DNA from: Rhynchosporium graminicola
Lineage: Eukaryota > Ascomycota > Leotiomycetes > Helotiales > Ploettnerulaceae
DNA: 63,801 nt
Assembly: GCA_900074885.1 (NCBI GenBank)
Contig: FJUW01000098.1
Coordinates: 1-63,801 of the forward strand
Reading direction: 5' to 3'
Positions 32,996-45,662 of this stretch are shown piece after piece. Below the pieces are notes generated by a model. That model was not told the origin of the DNA. It saw nothing but the letters and a program-made list of their open reading frames with translations, and made no database searches. Every line of letters starts with the position of its first letter. The first letter of the stretch is position 1. A program made the translations under genes and the position numbers.

Positions 32996-34742
32996 TGATC
33001 CCGTGTGAACGAGGGTCGATAAATAACAGTGTTTGCTGATATTGATGTCAGGGAGGCTTTATACTACAATATAATCTTGATCTATAGCTTCGCATGAATC
33101 AAAATGTTTGTGGCGAACTGGAGGGAGCTTTAGCCTTCATTAGTGGGGGTTAGCGGGGGCGGAATGCTCGAAATCCTTCGCTTATGCTTCATTCGGAAGG
33201 ACAATCAATACGAATACGACTTTCCCAGATATTTCCTTGCCAGGAGACAACACAAGTTGATATTCGCAAAACATTCATCGTATCATACATGTGCCATTCG
33301 AATATGAAGAATTGTCATGGTATGGAACGAGATGATCTCCTTCTATGACCGGCTAATTTTGTTTACGAAGATACAAGCCGAGGATATTTCAGACCCTGAA
33401 GGCTTCTTTTCCGATAACCCGCATGGAAGTAGAATGAGTAATAAATCTGAAGATAGATATGAAAGCCCAATCTAATATGAAGTGAGGTCCATTTCACCAG
33501 CATACTACAAACTTTGAAAAATACATGCAAATCCTTTGAGGTTACAGGTTAACAAACTGTCGCGGGGTATTCTGTGTGCTGTACCCCGCGCTAGAACTAA
33601 GCTCCGAATCACCAGTCTGATCTGACGATTCATAAACGTTTGTAGCAGCTGTGGGGAAGGCCTGAGTACAGTTACATTGTGTTGTCGTATCAATTCATTC
33701 CAGAAAGATATATTCTGATAATTCAAAAATATATCAAGCACAGTTGTCATGATTAGTCGCAATAGGCATCTTGATCACTCGACTTCGTACCCACGTGTAA
33801 ATAGCGCATCCATGAAAGTGGAACATCGCCAAGCGACATTTTAACCGCATCAAGGCAAAAATTCCTCGATTCCAATCCTTATCTCAGCTTCAACAACGTG
33901 AATGTCCTCTCCATTACAAGACGACCCCGGCCGCGATTCGTTGATTCATCCATTGCATGGATTGTATCCTGGACGAATGGTCCCTGCGGATGTTCTGCAG
34001 GTAAGTCAGTCGAGGAAGTAAGTTGTGGAAGTGGGTAAGTAAGCCCTACGAGTTGAGAATACGGAATCGCCAATGTACGGCAGTCTTTGTACATCGAGAT
34101 CTGGCTATGGATTGGGTATTGAGTACGGCGATACTGTAAAGAGCTATAGACATACAAATCTTGAGGAAGATACTGCGAAAACCAGCATCTTGCGGACGAC
34201 ACCGAGTTAGCTCTGTAAGATCTATCTTTCCAGTCCGGCGGCACTCTTACTATCCTCAACATCCAACCAAATACATAGGACAGAACTCAACATGGGCATA
34301 GCTGAAGTCGGAAGTCCTGCTTTCATCCCACCTATCCCGTCTATTTCGATGGCACAATAGCAAGAGTGGACGGACCTCCCACCTCTTGGAGCTACACTCT
34401 CTTCCTAAAACGGAAATGCAGTCCAGTACATTGGGTGCGGCTCCTCAAATGAGGGGTTGACTTGCTATAGAGGGTAGCTATGTTTATCTATGCTGATGGA
34501 CAAGTAAGATGGGAGGCAGGTAGGTATAAGAGAGCTGGAGCTGTCGTTCGAGGATATCTTTTCCTGCACATTGCATATCAACTTATCTACAGCTCTTACT
34601 ATCAGCACACGAAGGTCGACCCTATCAACACCATGTATGTATACTCCTCTATGCCCATCTGGCATACACATAACTCACATTCCACTTGCACATTGCCAAC
34701 CTCTCATTCAATCATCACTTCGAGAACCATCAACCAGCTAAC
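32996..34742. other. intergenic, no gene recognised
   Basis: Contains short frames only; the longest, minus 33879-34262 (127 codons), has no motif or signal peptide. The last 300 bases before the cupin gene have a C/A-rich leader composition. Confidence 0.45.
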
Positions 34743-35384
34743 ATGGGTTCCTTCCTCAGCTCATCCAAACCCAAAACTAAATCCACCACTTCCTCCCCAA
34801 TAACCAAAATGGCACCTCTAGCATTCAAGCACCTCCCCGGTATCCAAACCTCCTACAAGCCCCCCCTCATCGCCAACGAGAATGCCTTCCTCGGTGATGT
34901 CGCCACATCCACCGATGCCACCGCCCCCATCTCCGCCGGCTTCTACAGATTAGAAAAGGGCACCCCGCTGGTATACGAGTATACGTATGATGAGATGAAG
35001 ATCATCGTTGATGGCGAGTTTGATATTTCGGACGAGACGGGACAGAAGGTGCATGCTGTTAAGGGTGATGTGTTTTACTGTGAGTAGATACTTGATTCTT
35101 GGTGCAAGAGGGAGGGAGTTACTATTTGTTCGGATGATACAAGTCGGCGGACTGGGTGCGAATAAGATTGCTATTGGTAGCGGCGGAAGAGTGTCAGTGG
35201 GTTGTTGAAACCATGCTGATCTATATCGTCGAATAGTCCCCAAGGGAAGCAAGATCACTTTCACCACCGATACCTTCGGATTAGGCTTCTTCGTCGGTCA
35301 GAGAAAGGTACGCTCTCCATATTCCCAACTTCCTCCTTCTCACTTGCAGTGCTAATCCGCCATCTCTAGGAGGGAGCTGCATAG
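34743..35384 (+). CDS. EutQ-like cupin-domain protein
   Basis: Three exons, 34743-35079, 35237-35307 and 35370-35384, encode 140 residues. Introns are GTGAGT...ATAG (157 bp) and GTACGC...CTAG (62 bp), and both junctions restore the frame (VFYF-PKGSKITF; GQRK-EGAA). The core is a single cupin barrel: APISAGFYRLEKGTPLVYEY, then DEMKIIVDGEFDISDETG, KGDVFYF and PKGSKITFTTDTFGLGFFVG. The pattern is that of the ethanolamine-utilisation EutQ-like group, common as small single-domain proteins in fungi. The enzymatic role in fungi is not established, and the canonical metal-binding histidines are not evident. An alternative start is the Met at 34809 (MAPLAFKHLPGIQTSY); the first 22 residues are Ser/Thr/Lys-rich and might be untranslated. 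No secretion signal. Confidence 0.8.
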
Positions 35385-36031
35385 ATACTCGAGGCAATGC
35401 GCGGATGGAGTTACGATATGGAAATGGATATAATATGAATGCATGATCACACACACAACACACTTTATCGAGGCCCAGAGCTGCGGTTGTGACTGTGAAA
35501 TGAAACTGCAAAATCACCGACATGTAGGTAGAATCTAGTCGTGATGTGATTTTAGACTTATGTTGCCATTTTGGGAATTGATCTTGCATTCGAGCCCGTC
35601 AGGTCCTCATCTTCTGGTACATCATTGAAGCTGTTTCTTGGATAAATGCATTCGCATGATGGACGTCATACGATTCGTTCTCTGCTGTTCGCACCAGTAT
35701 CCTCTCAACAGATCGAAGAGATCCTGCCACGGCCGATAAACCCTCTACTTTCTACTCGAATCGGTCTTCACATATCATATTGCTTGACCATATATCATGC
35801 TCCTCGAAGGTATTGCTTTATCCACATTGTCACATTATTATGTGTTTTGCTACTGTTTTGTGCTCTGTTGGCTATTTCAAAACCCAGGATATCATATATA
35901 TTTCACACCCAAACCACAAAACACTCCTTCCAACGCCGGGCTGAATTGATGAAATCGCTCACTAGTGAAAATAGCATAAATCACTTTCCCTCCCCTTCTC
36001 CTCTCTTTCACTTGCCGTCCACCAGAGTTCA
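35385..36031. other. intergenic between convergent genes
   Basis: Shared 3' side of the cupin gene (plus) and the CSC1-like gene (minus). No gene, RNA or repeat recognised. A plus-strand frame at 35646-36332 overlaps the end of the CSC1-like gene in antisense and is not supported. Confidence 0.5.
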
Positions 36032-39000
36032 TCAAAACCTCACCCTCTCCCATCTCGGCGTAACCCAATTCTCCACTTCCCCCTCCAAATCAACCCTCGT
36101 CTGCCCCCTCTCATTAACCCAAGCTTCAGCATCACTAATCTCCACGCCAACCGCCGCACAATGCCTAACCTCCTGCGCCGAGACACCCAACCCATCTCTC
36201 GGGATCCACAGCCTCGGAGCTCTCGAACGCATACTAGGCGGACTATACGCATCTCTCAACACACTCTCCTCATACGCGCTCGTGACATCCACATCCCTCA
36301 CCTCGTCGGGAATCATATCTCGCAGAACATGATAATCGGCGAAAACTTCCGGATGCAGGAACTTGAGGATGAAATTCGGATTTTGGATTAGAGAAGGCGT
36401 GATCCAATAGGACCAGAAATCGAGGCTGGATAGCAGGGAAGGGAGGGGAGAGGAGGCGTATTGTTTCGAGAGGTATTTCCGGATCGTTTGTACGGACATC
36501 TTGACGATGCGATCTGTGCCCTCTGGTGCGAGGGAGCGCGAGTTTTGCATCCCGTGGTCGACATCGGGTGAGTTTGTTGAGGGGTCAAAATCTGAATCGT
36601 AGCCGATGTTCAGCTCCCCATCGTCGAGATTTCCGGCCGCTGTGTTCGTCAGATCGCCTTCGTTCATGTCCATTAGATTAGCAGCCAAGAACGGCGGGTT
36701 CCCTGCTCGTCGAAGCTCTTCTTCGATAGCTAGTGTGCGTGGAAGATTGAAGAGCAGTGGCGAGAGAGCTTGGTTCAGTGAGACGTGGATGAGTGTTGTG
36801 AAAATTACCAGGCCGAAGGTCATTACTAGCGGTCCATAGGCACCTTTCAAACCGAACAATCCGATCATGCATATTTCAGCTATGTAGACGCCTGTGAGTG
36901 TTTGCTTTAGAGCTCGAGGATAGAAGATCCCTCGACTATCGGGTGAGGAGGAGTAGACGTATAAGAGGTTGTATTTGTAAGTGAGATAGACGAGTGAGAG
37001 GCAAAGAGCTGCTACGCCGAGAATGAGGGGGGCAATGAGGGAGTAGGATATTGCTGCAGGGTGTCAGCAAGGAAATGCCTTTGAGACATAGTAGAGCGTA
37101 CCGATGACACCCATGTTGGTGAACATGGGAAATATCGATCCCCAATGTATCTTCCTCAGTCGATGATACCGCCTCGAAATTATTCTTGGACGTCCTCCTG
37201 CCCACCGCAGAAGCTGATGTCGGACCAAACCACCTAAATGTACGATTCTGCTTGCACTCAAAGCTAGACCTTGTAGGATAAAATAGCTGATGTAAAAATT
37301 CGATGCTTTTGGGAGAGCCGAAGAGAGTAAATCTCTAATGCCCATTGGATTCTTGATGAGAGCCTGAGCGGCACTTGAAATTGATGAACTGAATGTTGTA
37401 ATCAGGAACACTTGGATGACTTGGAAGAGGAAGTAGCTGTTCTGCACGAAGAGCTCGATCCTGGATTGCGTTGCTACACCTGCTTGACGAGCACATGCTA
37501 GGGCATATTAGCTACATGGCCAGGTGTAAGATAGAGACATGAGAACAAGCAATGTTGTAAATCAGAAATGAGACCTACCCCGCATGATCATAGGAACGAT
37601 AGCCATCAGAGTGGCTAGAGCGACTGCAGGGAGTAGACCAGTAATGAGGCCGAGAATTACAGATGGTAGCGAATTAATAAAACCAAGAAATGGAATAGTT
37701 TTGGTGAGGTATGTGATGTTGCTTATAACACCTACAGCTGCAGCTGGGAGAGCCCTGAACAATGTATTAGCGCAGTTATACCAGAGATGGTTGATCAGGG
37801 GGTTGGAAGAGCGGAATTGATGACAGGGCTGTATTTTAGAACTTACCAGAAAATAACCATGAAAACCACAACAGCTTGGATCAGAAATCGCCGAATAATC
37901 CGCTGCCACCACGGAAAGTACATACTATTCCACACGATCTCTTCTGGCACAATTCCCACGATCTCGGCTTTCATGTGATTCGCACGATGATGAGCCAGAG
38001 TCTGATATGCCATCTGAGCATCACTTTGTGTCTGGAACTCCACGAAAGCCGCGGGAATAGGTCTTGGTTTGCCTTTCCTGTAATCACGTCTGAGCTTGCT
38101 TATCTCGGGAGCCATTTTCTTCAATTGATTCCGTGTCCATTTTATCGTATCGACACTTCGTCCATAGTTTGCTATGGGACGATGAGTTGGCCGTTGACTC
38201 GCGGGTATCCATTGTGCTGCTACCGAGCCGTTGATATCTGGCGGTGGCTCATATATGGTGCAATTTGATTTCGTAGCGAATGCCGTGGTGGATCTTGGGC
38301 TTGTGATTGCGTCTTGGTGTTGACTTGTAGTTGTGGGAGATGCGCTTCTCACTGTCACATCTACGCTCTTCGACTCCGTCTTCTCCGCCGAGTCTCTTGG
38401 TGATGGCGTTTGTGACCGAAAATCAATACTTGGGTGACCATTCTTGACTGCCTGCTTGTATGCGATGGTTGCCTTTTTGATAAGCTGAATCTCGGCTCGT
38501 TCCAATCTGTCTGAGGTCTGCTCTCTTTCCTTCACAAGATCATCCAGATCATCCGTCTCTCTCGGAATCCAAACATTCTTTACCGAGTCACCAAAGATGC
38601 GACGGATCTTCCTCTCGTCGAGAATCTGGTTGGGGACGCATGTGAACAGGACGGTTCGCGAGGAAAGTCGATTCGCGTAGTGTGGAGAGAGGAGATATGC
38701 TTGTCGGATGTTGATAAAGTAGACCGATTCTCTGGCAACCAGATACAGAATGAACCCGAAATACACCCACGCAAGCATTGCGTGTGCCCATAACCACTTC
38801 ACATCTTTGACATTTCCAAAAGTCAACATATCCAATTCCTTCGAGCCACCACCTCCATATATATGTATCGGAACCAAGACCGGGAATGTACAACAGCATC
38901 CCACCAAGCAGATGATGACGAGCATCTTGATATATCGAAGAAAGAGGAAGCCATCCAAGGAGGCATGGTTGAGTATCTCAATATCGGGTGTTGTCCAAAA

Positions 39001-39566
39001 CGGTACTATCCAATTGAACCATCCTTCAGGTAGGGGTTTGGAGCGTTCACTGCAACAGTTAGACAGAGAAAAGAACCATTGCTTCAACCACTTACTGGGG
39101 AGCAATGCTACTCAAGAACGTTCGAGGATAGTACACTCTGGGGAAGAATTTCCTCCCCACCACGAATATGCTCAAGCATATTACCGCGTACACCAGTACT
39201 GGTATGAGAGTTGCGAACAAGGCAGCGATGGATGCTGTGTTTGTAGGCTCTACGAACTTCTTTCCGGATGTCGAATTCGCTCCATCACGTCCTGAACCTT
39301 GTCGAGTATCTGTAACGTTCTATAAATCCATTGTCAGCGCTGAGTACAGACTTCTTTAGTAGAAGTATGCGACGGCGTCGGACCAGTGGGAACCTACAAG
39401 CCCAAGCTCCCGCTGTAGTATCCGCACTACCCCACCAACCACATGTTCGGCTGTCATTGCTAGACGGGCATCGCTGTAAGTGTATCTATGAGGATATAAA
39501 CATTATGACGAGTTCATGAAGTCGAGTCACCGACGCCTCGACTGCGGTGTTCTGCGAGCCGTTCAT
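36032..39566 (-). CDS. CSC1/OSCA-type calcium-permeable channel (DUF221, RSN1_7TM family)
   Basis: Six exons on the minus strand: 39566-39531, 39319-39096, 39049-37847, 37754-37579, 37497-37102 and 37053-36032. All phases agree and the sum is 1018 residues; the donor of the 12-residue first exon (GTGACT) is the weakest. Order of parts: N-terminal membrane helix (about 41-66, ASIAALFATLIPVLVYAV) and two more around 125-150 and 170-195; a cytosolic loop with RTVLFTCVPN, a long Ser/Thr-rich insert and PIPAAFVEFQTQSDAQMAYQ; then the seven-helix channel core (SNITYLTKTIPFLGFINSLP; GLLPAVALATLMAIVPMI; FVQNSYFLFQVIQVFLITTF); and a long acidic cytosolic tail after about 760. The family comprises osmosensitive, mechanically gated cation channels; location is plasma membrane or endomembrane. 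The C-terminal tail is longer than in the minimal family members. Confidence 0.9.
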
Positions 39567-40196
39567 TATCCCTCTACTAGTGAGAACAGGGCTTGAAGAT
39601 GTGAGCTGATGAGGCTGGGATAGGTCGTGCTGGTGCTGGGTTCAGGGGGATGACGATCTATCGATTGCCAACCTCGTTTACTACAGGGGATTAGAAGTGG
39701 TGGTTGGGCATCACGCAGCATTCAAGTACAGGAAGTGTAGAATACATCATGGGCCTACATTAATTGGCCGAACCGAAGTCTTTCCAAATGGATTTATATA
39801 TGTGTGTGTGCATCGAGTATTTTGCACCCTTTAATTATGTTTCAGTCAAGAGACGCAGTCAGGTCTAATTCGCATCACCGTTTCTTATTGTTCTCATCAT
39901 ATCAAACGACTGCATGTGTATTCGACGACGTCGGAACTGGTGGGAATGGTCACGTAAATGCACTCTAGCTAGGATACAGATTTCCTCCGTGAGCTCTGCG
40001 AGCTCCCTAATATCACTCTGTCTCACAGATACGTCCATAGCCACGGCAATTCTACCGCTGGAAGGGATATGACTAAGGCATATATATCCACAGCCACTTC
40101 TCCAGTATTCTCTTACACAAGGGCATGTATCACCAACACAATCACCACAGCATACATTTTACTCGTGTAATAATGAAATACACTAGAGGGTTGTTA
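39567..40196. other. intergenic, promoter side of the CSC1-like gene
   Basis: No supported gene. A minus-strand frame without Met at about 39867-40130 (contains CPCVREYWRSGCGYIC) was considered as an exon of the neighbouring Cys-rich gene, but the splice phases do not fit. Confidence 0.4.
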
Positions 40197-40660
40197 CTAG
40201 TAGATATTCGCTTCGAGAACGTAGAAAGAACACTTACAGCCTGCAGCTTGGCATCGTTGAGACTGACACATGTTAGCGTAGCAGGTGTAATCGGGCGGGC
40301 ACATGACTGGCTGGGGTGGTACTTTGCTGGACAGGCGCGCCATACGAGAGGATTGCATACATTTCCTTCTGAACGCCAGATTCGAATCCAACCATGATTT
40401 TCCTCGGTCCGTTCATATTAAGCGAGATAGATAACAAACGGTAACATTTGTTATCTATACCGCAGCCTAATGGCTTATAGCACGAGGTATTGATATACCG
40501 GAAGTCGCTTTTCGGAAGAACTAATACAAAGTCCTTGGAGGGTAAGATAATAGGAAAGATAACTCCTACTCAGTTACCACATAGTCTTGGAAGGATGAGC
40601 ACTGTGGCCGCCAATAGCGAAAGCGACCACGACGAGTAGGGCTTCGGAAGAAAGCCTCAT
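40197..40660 (-). CDS. possible small secreted cysteine-rich protein, gene structure unresolved
   Basis: On the minus strand, ATG at 40660 opens MRLSSEALLVVVAFAIGG, a convincing signal peptide followed by HSAHPSKTM and a GTAACT donor (exon 40660-40578). Further on, a frame ending at 40197 is cysteine-rich (RKCMQSSR ... VMCPPDYTC ... ANMCQSQRC ... AAGCKCSFYV). Joined, they would give a short secreted protein with about eight cysteines, like a fungal effector. I could not find an acceptor that keeps the frame: the obvious one, CAG at 40369, would create TGA at the junction. It may be a damaged gene or two unrelated pieces. Confidence 0.35.
40427..40458. repeat. perfect 12-bp inverted repeat (hairpin)
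   Basis: atagataacaaa and tttgttatctat separated by eight bases (cggtaaca). It lies in the presumed intron of the possible Cys-rich gene. No protein-binding role is known. Confidence 0.7.
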
Positions 40661-42089
40661 GGTGTCTGCGAGGAAAGCCTAAGCTTGAGAATGGAGTGCC
40701 AGTAAGGATCTGATACGCTAAATCATATTGTTAGGGAGCGGGTCGGCCATGCTTCTGACACCAGGGCGAAGATGGATACATTATAAAGGTGTGCTAACTA
40801 TGGAAGGGCCAGTACGAGAAAGCGTATGCATGTCGTATATAGAGCGCCTCAGAGGAATTAAGAACTTGGAATACTACTGTATAATACAAGGGCTCGAAGA
40901 CTCAGAAAGTTTTGACAGAATTCAAACGGTTTTTAGACAAAGTCAAAATCAACTCTAAGGCATTGACTTTTTTTTTTTGGTCTGCGAAGGTTTATCGGTC
41001 AAATGCTCCTGTAAAAAATACTGCAAAATCGGCCGGGCAAGCCACGCTAACCTCTACTCAAGGATAGGACCAGGTCCAGCCGCCGCCACATGGCCTAAAA
41101 GGCTTATCACCAGACCGATCAGTGATCCATGTAGCTCTACTAACGGGTCTAGATCGTCTGAATAGCTAGTACTCGTACTTTCCTCCAATAGCAAGGTTTT
41201 AATTTCCCTTGTTCAGACGTCTAAAGACTCGGATCAGACAGATGATTGTAGTTTTAGCCTCTCCGCACGTAGAAAGAGGTTGGAGGGTGGCCACATAATT
41301 CCATATGCTGTACCATGTAACTTATAAACCGTTTTTGACTATCAAACTCTGACCTCTACAAAGCATACTTGTATTCTTAATTTTCCGTAGAGCAAAAAAC
41401 ATAGACCTGAAAAGAAGAGTATTATCCCACTCTTTTCAAAGAAGCTTTCAGCTCCCTACCTCTAAAGATCACTATCCCCAGGAGCGTAAGCCGTTACTCT
41501 ACCTCGGGCACTTACAGCCTGTCATTTGACAAGTGTGACAGTACAGCCCGCTACATGGCGGGGGAAGCGGTCCATAAGACAGACCCTGGTCCTTCCTTTC
41601 CCCGAGCATTTCTTATTCTTCGTCTTATCCCCATCCCCTCTGTTTCCCGATCAATCCGATCAATCGGCCTCTCTCCAGAGCACGTCATTGAAGCTATACC
41701 ACGTTCTACATTAAACGATAATCAGCCAAGGCAAGGCTGACAGGCACTGATCATAAGGACTGTAGCCTCGTTGAATTGAACTACTCTTTATCTTTGTGTC
41801 GATATTGCCATAGTGGGGATTGTGTTGGAACTCGGTGAAGTGGTTGTTCGGAAGCAGCAATCGATGGTTAGAGAGAGAACTTTGAATTCGCAGACGGTAT
41901 TTGCTTTGAGATACCTAGTATCTTTGCCATTTCTATAACTCTGCGAGTCCGTCAACTCGCAAGCAAACGCTACACAGCGCCATATCTATCTGCGACCAAA
42001 TACCCAATCACCCGCGAGTCTGGACCAGTCACTCTCAAAGCGTCAAGTAGCATACTTTTCCCCTGCCAATTGTTACTCCCCATCACAAA
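40661..42089. other. intergenic, no gene recognised
   Basis: Contains a T run (about 40970-40978) and short frames only. C/A-rich and pyrimidine-rich sequence from about 41950 to 42089 probably is the leader of the next gene. Confidence 0.45.
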
Positions 42090-42446
42090 ATGCTCTTCAA
42101 ATCTCTTCGCTCGCGCTCTAAATCCTCGTCCAAAAGCACCAAACCCTCGACTCTAACACGCATGCTCTCTTCAGCTTCCTCCCACCACCCTGCCCAAATC
42201 CCGGAAGTCGTTATCTCTTCTCCATCTCTATCACCGAATTCAGTCACTGATGTCTTCAAGACGAAAACTCAATTGCGGCATGCTGTTACCGAGCGAAAGA
42301 GCAGCGAGGATGGTAGCAAGGATTACAATGAGTTCTTAGAGAAAGCGAGAAAGGAGGCGGAGAAGGAGAAGAAAGAGGAGGAGAAGAAGGCTAAGAAGGC
42401 GAGGGAGGTTAACATGAGTCCGTGGGCTTCGAGGATGAATTGTTGA
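42090..42446 (+). CDS. small charged protein of unknown function
   Basis: Single exon, 118 residues. The first 50 residues are Ser/Lys/Arg-rich (MLFKSLRSRSKSSSKSTKPS). The second half is a strongly charged helix, likely coiled coil (YNEFLEKARKEAEKEKKEEE at about 78-98), and the end reads REVNMSPWASRMNC. The EVNMSPWASRM tail looks like a conserved C-terminal motif of small Pezizomycotina proteins. That is from memory and not checked. No signal peptide or membrane segment. The ATG lies in good context (cacaaaATGC) after a pyrimidine-rich leader. Function unknown; a cytosolic or nuclear binding protein is possible. Confidence 0.65.
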   Translation: MLFKSLRSRSKSSSKSTKPSTLTRMLSSASSHHPAQIPEVVISSPSLSPNSVTDVFKTKTQLRHAVTERKSSEDGSKDYNEFLEKARKEAEKEKKEEEKKAKKAREVNMSPWASRMNC

Positions 42447-43660
42447 GATAGGACAGTAGGTTGCGAATATGGCTTGATGGAGAGGAATAATCAGACCATA
42501 CGAGGTTGCGTTAGCGATCGGTTATAGGATACGAGAGGACTTTGCTTGCGTATCTACACGTTTTAGATATCGGGACTGCCTGCATGAGGAGCAGAAGCCT
42601 CAAGGAAATCGAAGATAGAAAGTTGGAGTAACTTCACAGCGCCGTTCTCCAAACCGACATAGTACGACCAACGGATTCGATGCAGTATTTTAGGGTTGGA
42701 GCGCTCATTAGGCACGCCTTCGCTCAAGAATGATCATCGATCTATGAGAACCATACACAGGCAGCAAATCAGTCACCGATACAATTACCCACATTCCATC
42801 AGAACGATTGAACACCACGGACATTCCACCAAACACTAATACCTAATCGACGACCCGATAAATATCGGCCGGAAACGAAGCCAAACCATATCACAATGCG
42901 CCCTGGCTTCGCGAGGCGTTTGTCAGTGACTTGGATACAACATATGCCGCTGCGAGTCCATCTAATTTCCAGAAAGAATGCCGGAACTGCACAACCACCT
43001 TCAACGACATCAAGACTTACGACTCGATGTTATTCTTCTTTATTTTGAGCCTTCAAGAATAGCGGCGCGTCTTATGCTTTCAAATACTCTGGTTTGTCTC
43101 GGCATGTTTATGTCCTCTCCGAAAGAGTTTTGAAGACTATCATTAGGATACTTTTTTGTAAGTGGCGCAGTTAAAACTAAGCTTGGATCTAATTAAAAGG
43201 ACTCAATAGCACAATAGATATTTTGATTAAGTTATATATACTTTGGAGTTCGAGGTAGTCTTTCGCTCCTCGACTTTATATTAGTGGTGAGGATACCGTG
43301 AAAATTGCTCAATGCCCATATCAGATCTTGCTACTACGGATAATGCTCGACTCTACCTGCTCTGTTGCTCTAGTGTTCAAAACTTGGTTCTTCCGTATGT
43401 GGTACTCGAGCCAAGTCATGCTGTATATCAAGTTGTTGTTTCGCTTATCACTGGAGGGAAGCGAATTGTACACGTTTATATTTTGAAAGTGCCTGATGGG
43501 TTCTCTCTGTTGAAGAATTTTCATGGGGTATTGGAGAGAATTGTCGTTAGCCGAAAGTTGAGAGGACCGCGAAATAAGAGGTAAGATTCGCATTATCAAT
43601 CATGGATTCTGACATCTGAATCTCTGATTATATTTCAACTTTTAACAGCCACTAAGCATT
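42447..43660. other. intergenic, no gene recognised
   Basis: Plain intergenic sequence, AT-richer from about 43140 to 43280. Overlapping plus- and minus-strand frames at 43298-43599 have no supporting features. Confidence 0.45.
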
Positions 43661-44655
43661 TCAAGCCGTAGCACTTGGTGTAACTGATGCTGTAGCTGAA
43701 ACACTGGTGATAGTAATCGGCGTGGCACGCGAGATAGGACGAGAAGTCGATGTACTACCCCCTCCATTACCCCCCGAGGTTGAGTTTTTGACAGCCGAAG
43801 CTTGCAGGATCTGGCCAGCGGAATTAAAGACGATATCAACCAAAGTACCCAAGGCACCAAAAAGAAATTGCTTCTTGACCTGTCCATTACCCAATTGTGT
43901 TACCTCGCCTGTTTCTGTCATGTTCTGCTTGTAGTTTCCGACGATCTGATCGACTGCTGTTCCAGCTGTGCCCACGGCAGATTGTACGATATTGCCGAGA
44001 TTATCGATGAGAAAGTTGACGAGTCCGCCTGGACCTGTGATGGAGCCTAGGAGACCGTCCACGGCGCCAATCACACCAGTAACCTATTTTCACATCAGCA
44101 CTGCGCAACTGGAAAATACAGAATCAGACTCACAATATTAGTCACATCACTCAGGACATCAATCAACAGCGGATTCAGATCCAAGCTCTTAAACACCCGA
44201 TCAACAATATCCACCAAATGTCCCAATCGCACAATGAGCTCCAGCTTAACCTCCACATCCGCAATCGTGATATTGATCTTCTGCACGCTAACAGCAACAC
44301 CAGCGTTGATCGTCACCAGGTTCGCAACTTGTGCATTGAGATTGATATCCGCGGACAAGTTCTCCACGATCAACTCAATGCGCTTGACGCTAAGTTCGGG
44401 AACATTCAGATGGACATCTGGTGCCGTGTGACCGGTTTGCGAAGGGCGTGTTGAGACTGATGTTGCGGATGTTATGGTGCGGGAGGAACTGCTGCCTCCA
44501 CTGGGTCGGGAACTACTTGCTTGAGAGGATGTTGATGGTGGTGGGGGTGTTGGCTCGACGGAACTCTGAGCAACCGTTGAGGATGGTTCGGTTTGTGCTG
44601 ATACGAGGAGGAAGAAGCTCGCGATCACCAGAAGTAAGTTCCGGAAGGAGAGCAT
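43661..44655 (-). CDS. secreted protein, paralogue A of a divergent pair
   Basis: Exons 44655-44134 and 44083-43661 on the minus strand, separated by a 50-bp GTGAGT...ATAG intron, give 314 residues. The signal peptide is MLSFRNLLLVIASFFLLVSA (1-20). A Ser/Thr/Pro-rich linker (about 22-77) follows, likely O-glycosylated. Then comes a hydrophobic-polar repetitive domain (about 79-165): PDVHLNVPEL ... VENLSADINLNAQVANLVTI ... LELIVRLGHLVDIVDRVF ... SLDLNPLL. Exon 2 adds Gly/Val/Ile-rich helices, QVKKQFLFGALGTLVDIVFN and a second Ser/Thr tail. The core aligns by eye with the divergently transcribed gene at 45663-46732. No catalytic motif is visible; there are few cysteines. Probably an extracellular or wall-associated protein; function unknown. 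Confidence 0.8.
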
Positions 44656-45662
44656 TATAGTTTTTGAGGTAAGTGCAACGACAGAAACGACAAATTTATC
44701 TTTGAAAGTGCAAAGCTTAATGAGAGTAAATCGACGATGTGGTTAAGACCACCAGAAAAAACAGCGTAGAATAAAGTATGCAAAGTGCATATGAAAACAA
44801 GAAGATGAAGTCGAAATTCTCTATGGGGAAAAACACTTCATGTCACGAATACCAACCTGTTGTACCTCCCCTGAACACGACATGGGAATCTTGGTCTCTC
44901 CAAAAACTAAATCTCCACCCTCCACCTCGCTATCCATATTCACGCAATCGAAATCCTGTTTGTCGTTACATTAAGCATGGATATTTACCACGGTACCTGA
45001 CTATTTTCCCTCGCTTACAGGATCCGCTTAGTCTCCGACAAAATCCTACTGGTTCGAGGAAAGTCTGGGACCGTGCAACACATGGGTTCTCGGTACTTAA
45101 AAGGAGAATTATTGACGCACATCAAACGGCTGATATGCGAAATACCACCTCGTCCCTACTTTTCCCTGTTTCTCACGTGGATTTCTCGGCTTCCAGACTG
45201 TGTATGAGGGGGATTGGTCTTCTTTACCTGATATCCGCTCGTTTAGACTGGGTAGAGGAGGAGAGACATGCAACTTGGGAAAGCATGCGCCGGACATGTG
45301 GTGTTTGTGGCATAGTGCGGAGTTGGGAGCTTGACTGGAACGACGGTTTTGCTGGTGGTATCCTTGTGTGGTGTTGTAACGTTCTGGATTCGGACTGCCA
45401 GGGATTGATATTGGATCTGTACCTGCCGATCGAAACTCATTATGCGTTCTGGTTGTCCCTCGATTTTTGTTCGTTCAAGATCTTCCTCTTTCTTCTCGTT
45501 GAGGCCATTATCCGACCCGCTGGAAGCTTTTTTTTCTTCCTCCCGCACATCCTCTCCGCTCTTAACAACCTCTTTCCTGTTTAGCTATTCCTTGGTCATT
45601 CGTTCAAAATACACTTGCACTTTTCCAGGCACAAATTCTATACACAAGACGAATCATCTAGA
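44656..45662. promoter_or_regulatory. shared intergenic region between two divergent paralogues
   Basis: About 1 kb between the starts of the two homologous secreted-protein genes, so it should contain both promoters. A 268-codon plus-strand frame (44778-45584) fills much of it but has no signal peptide, domain or family-like composition and looks like chance. No clear TATA box or palindromic operator was identified. Confidence 0.5.

Noticed and set aside
33879..34262. 127-codon minus-strand frame
   Set aside because: No motif, signal peptide or membrane segment; composition ordinary for chance frames in this region.
35646..36332. 228-codon plus-strand frame
   Set aside because: Antisense to the last exon of the CSC1-like gene, whose coding sequence explains it; no independent features.
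44778..45584. 268-codon plus-strand frame between the divergent secreted-protein genes
   Set aside because: No signal peptide, domain, intron logic or biased composition; it lies in a shared promoter region, overlaps minus-strand frames, and contains low-complexity runs such as a Phe stretch near its end.
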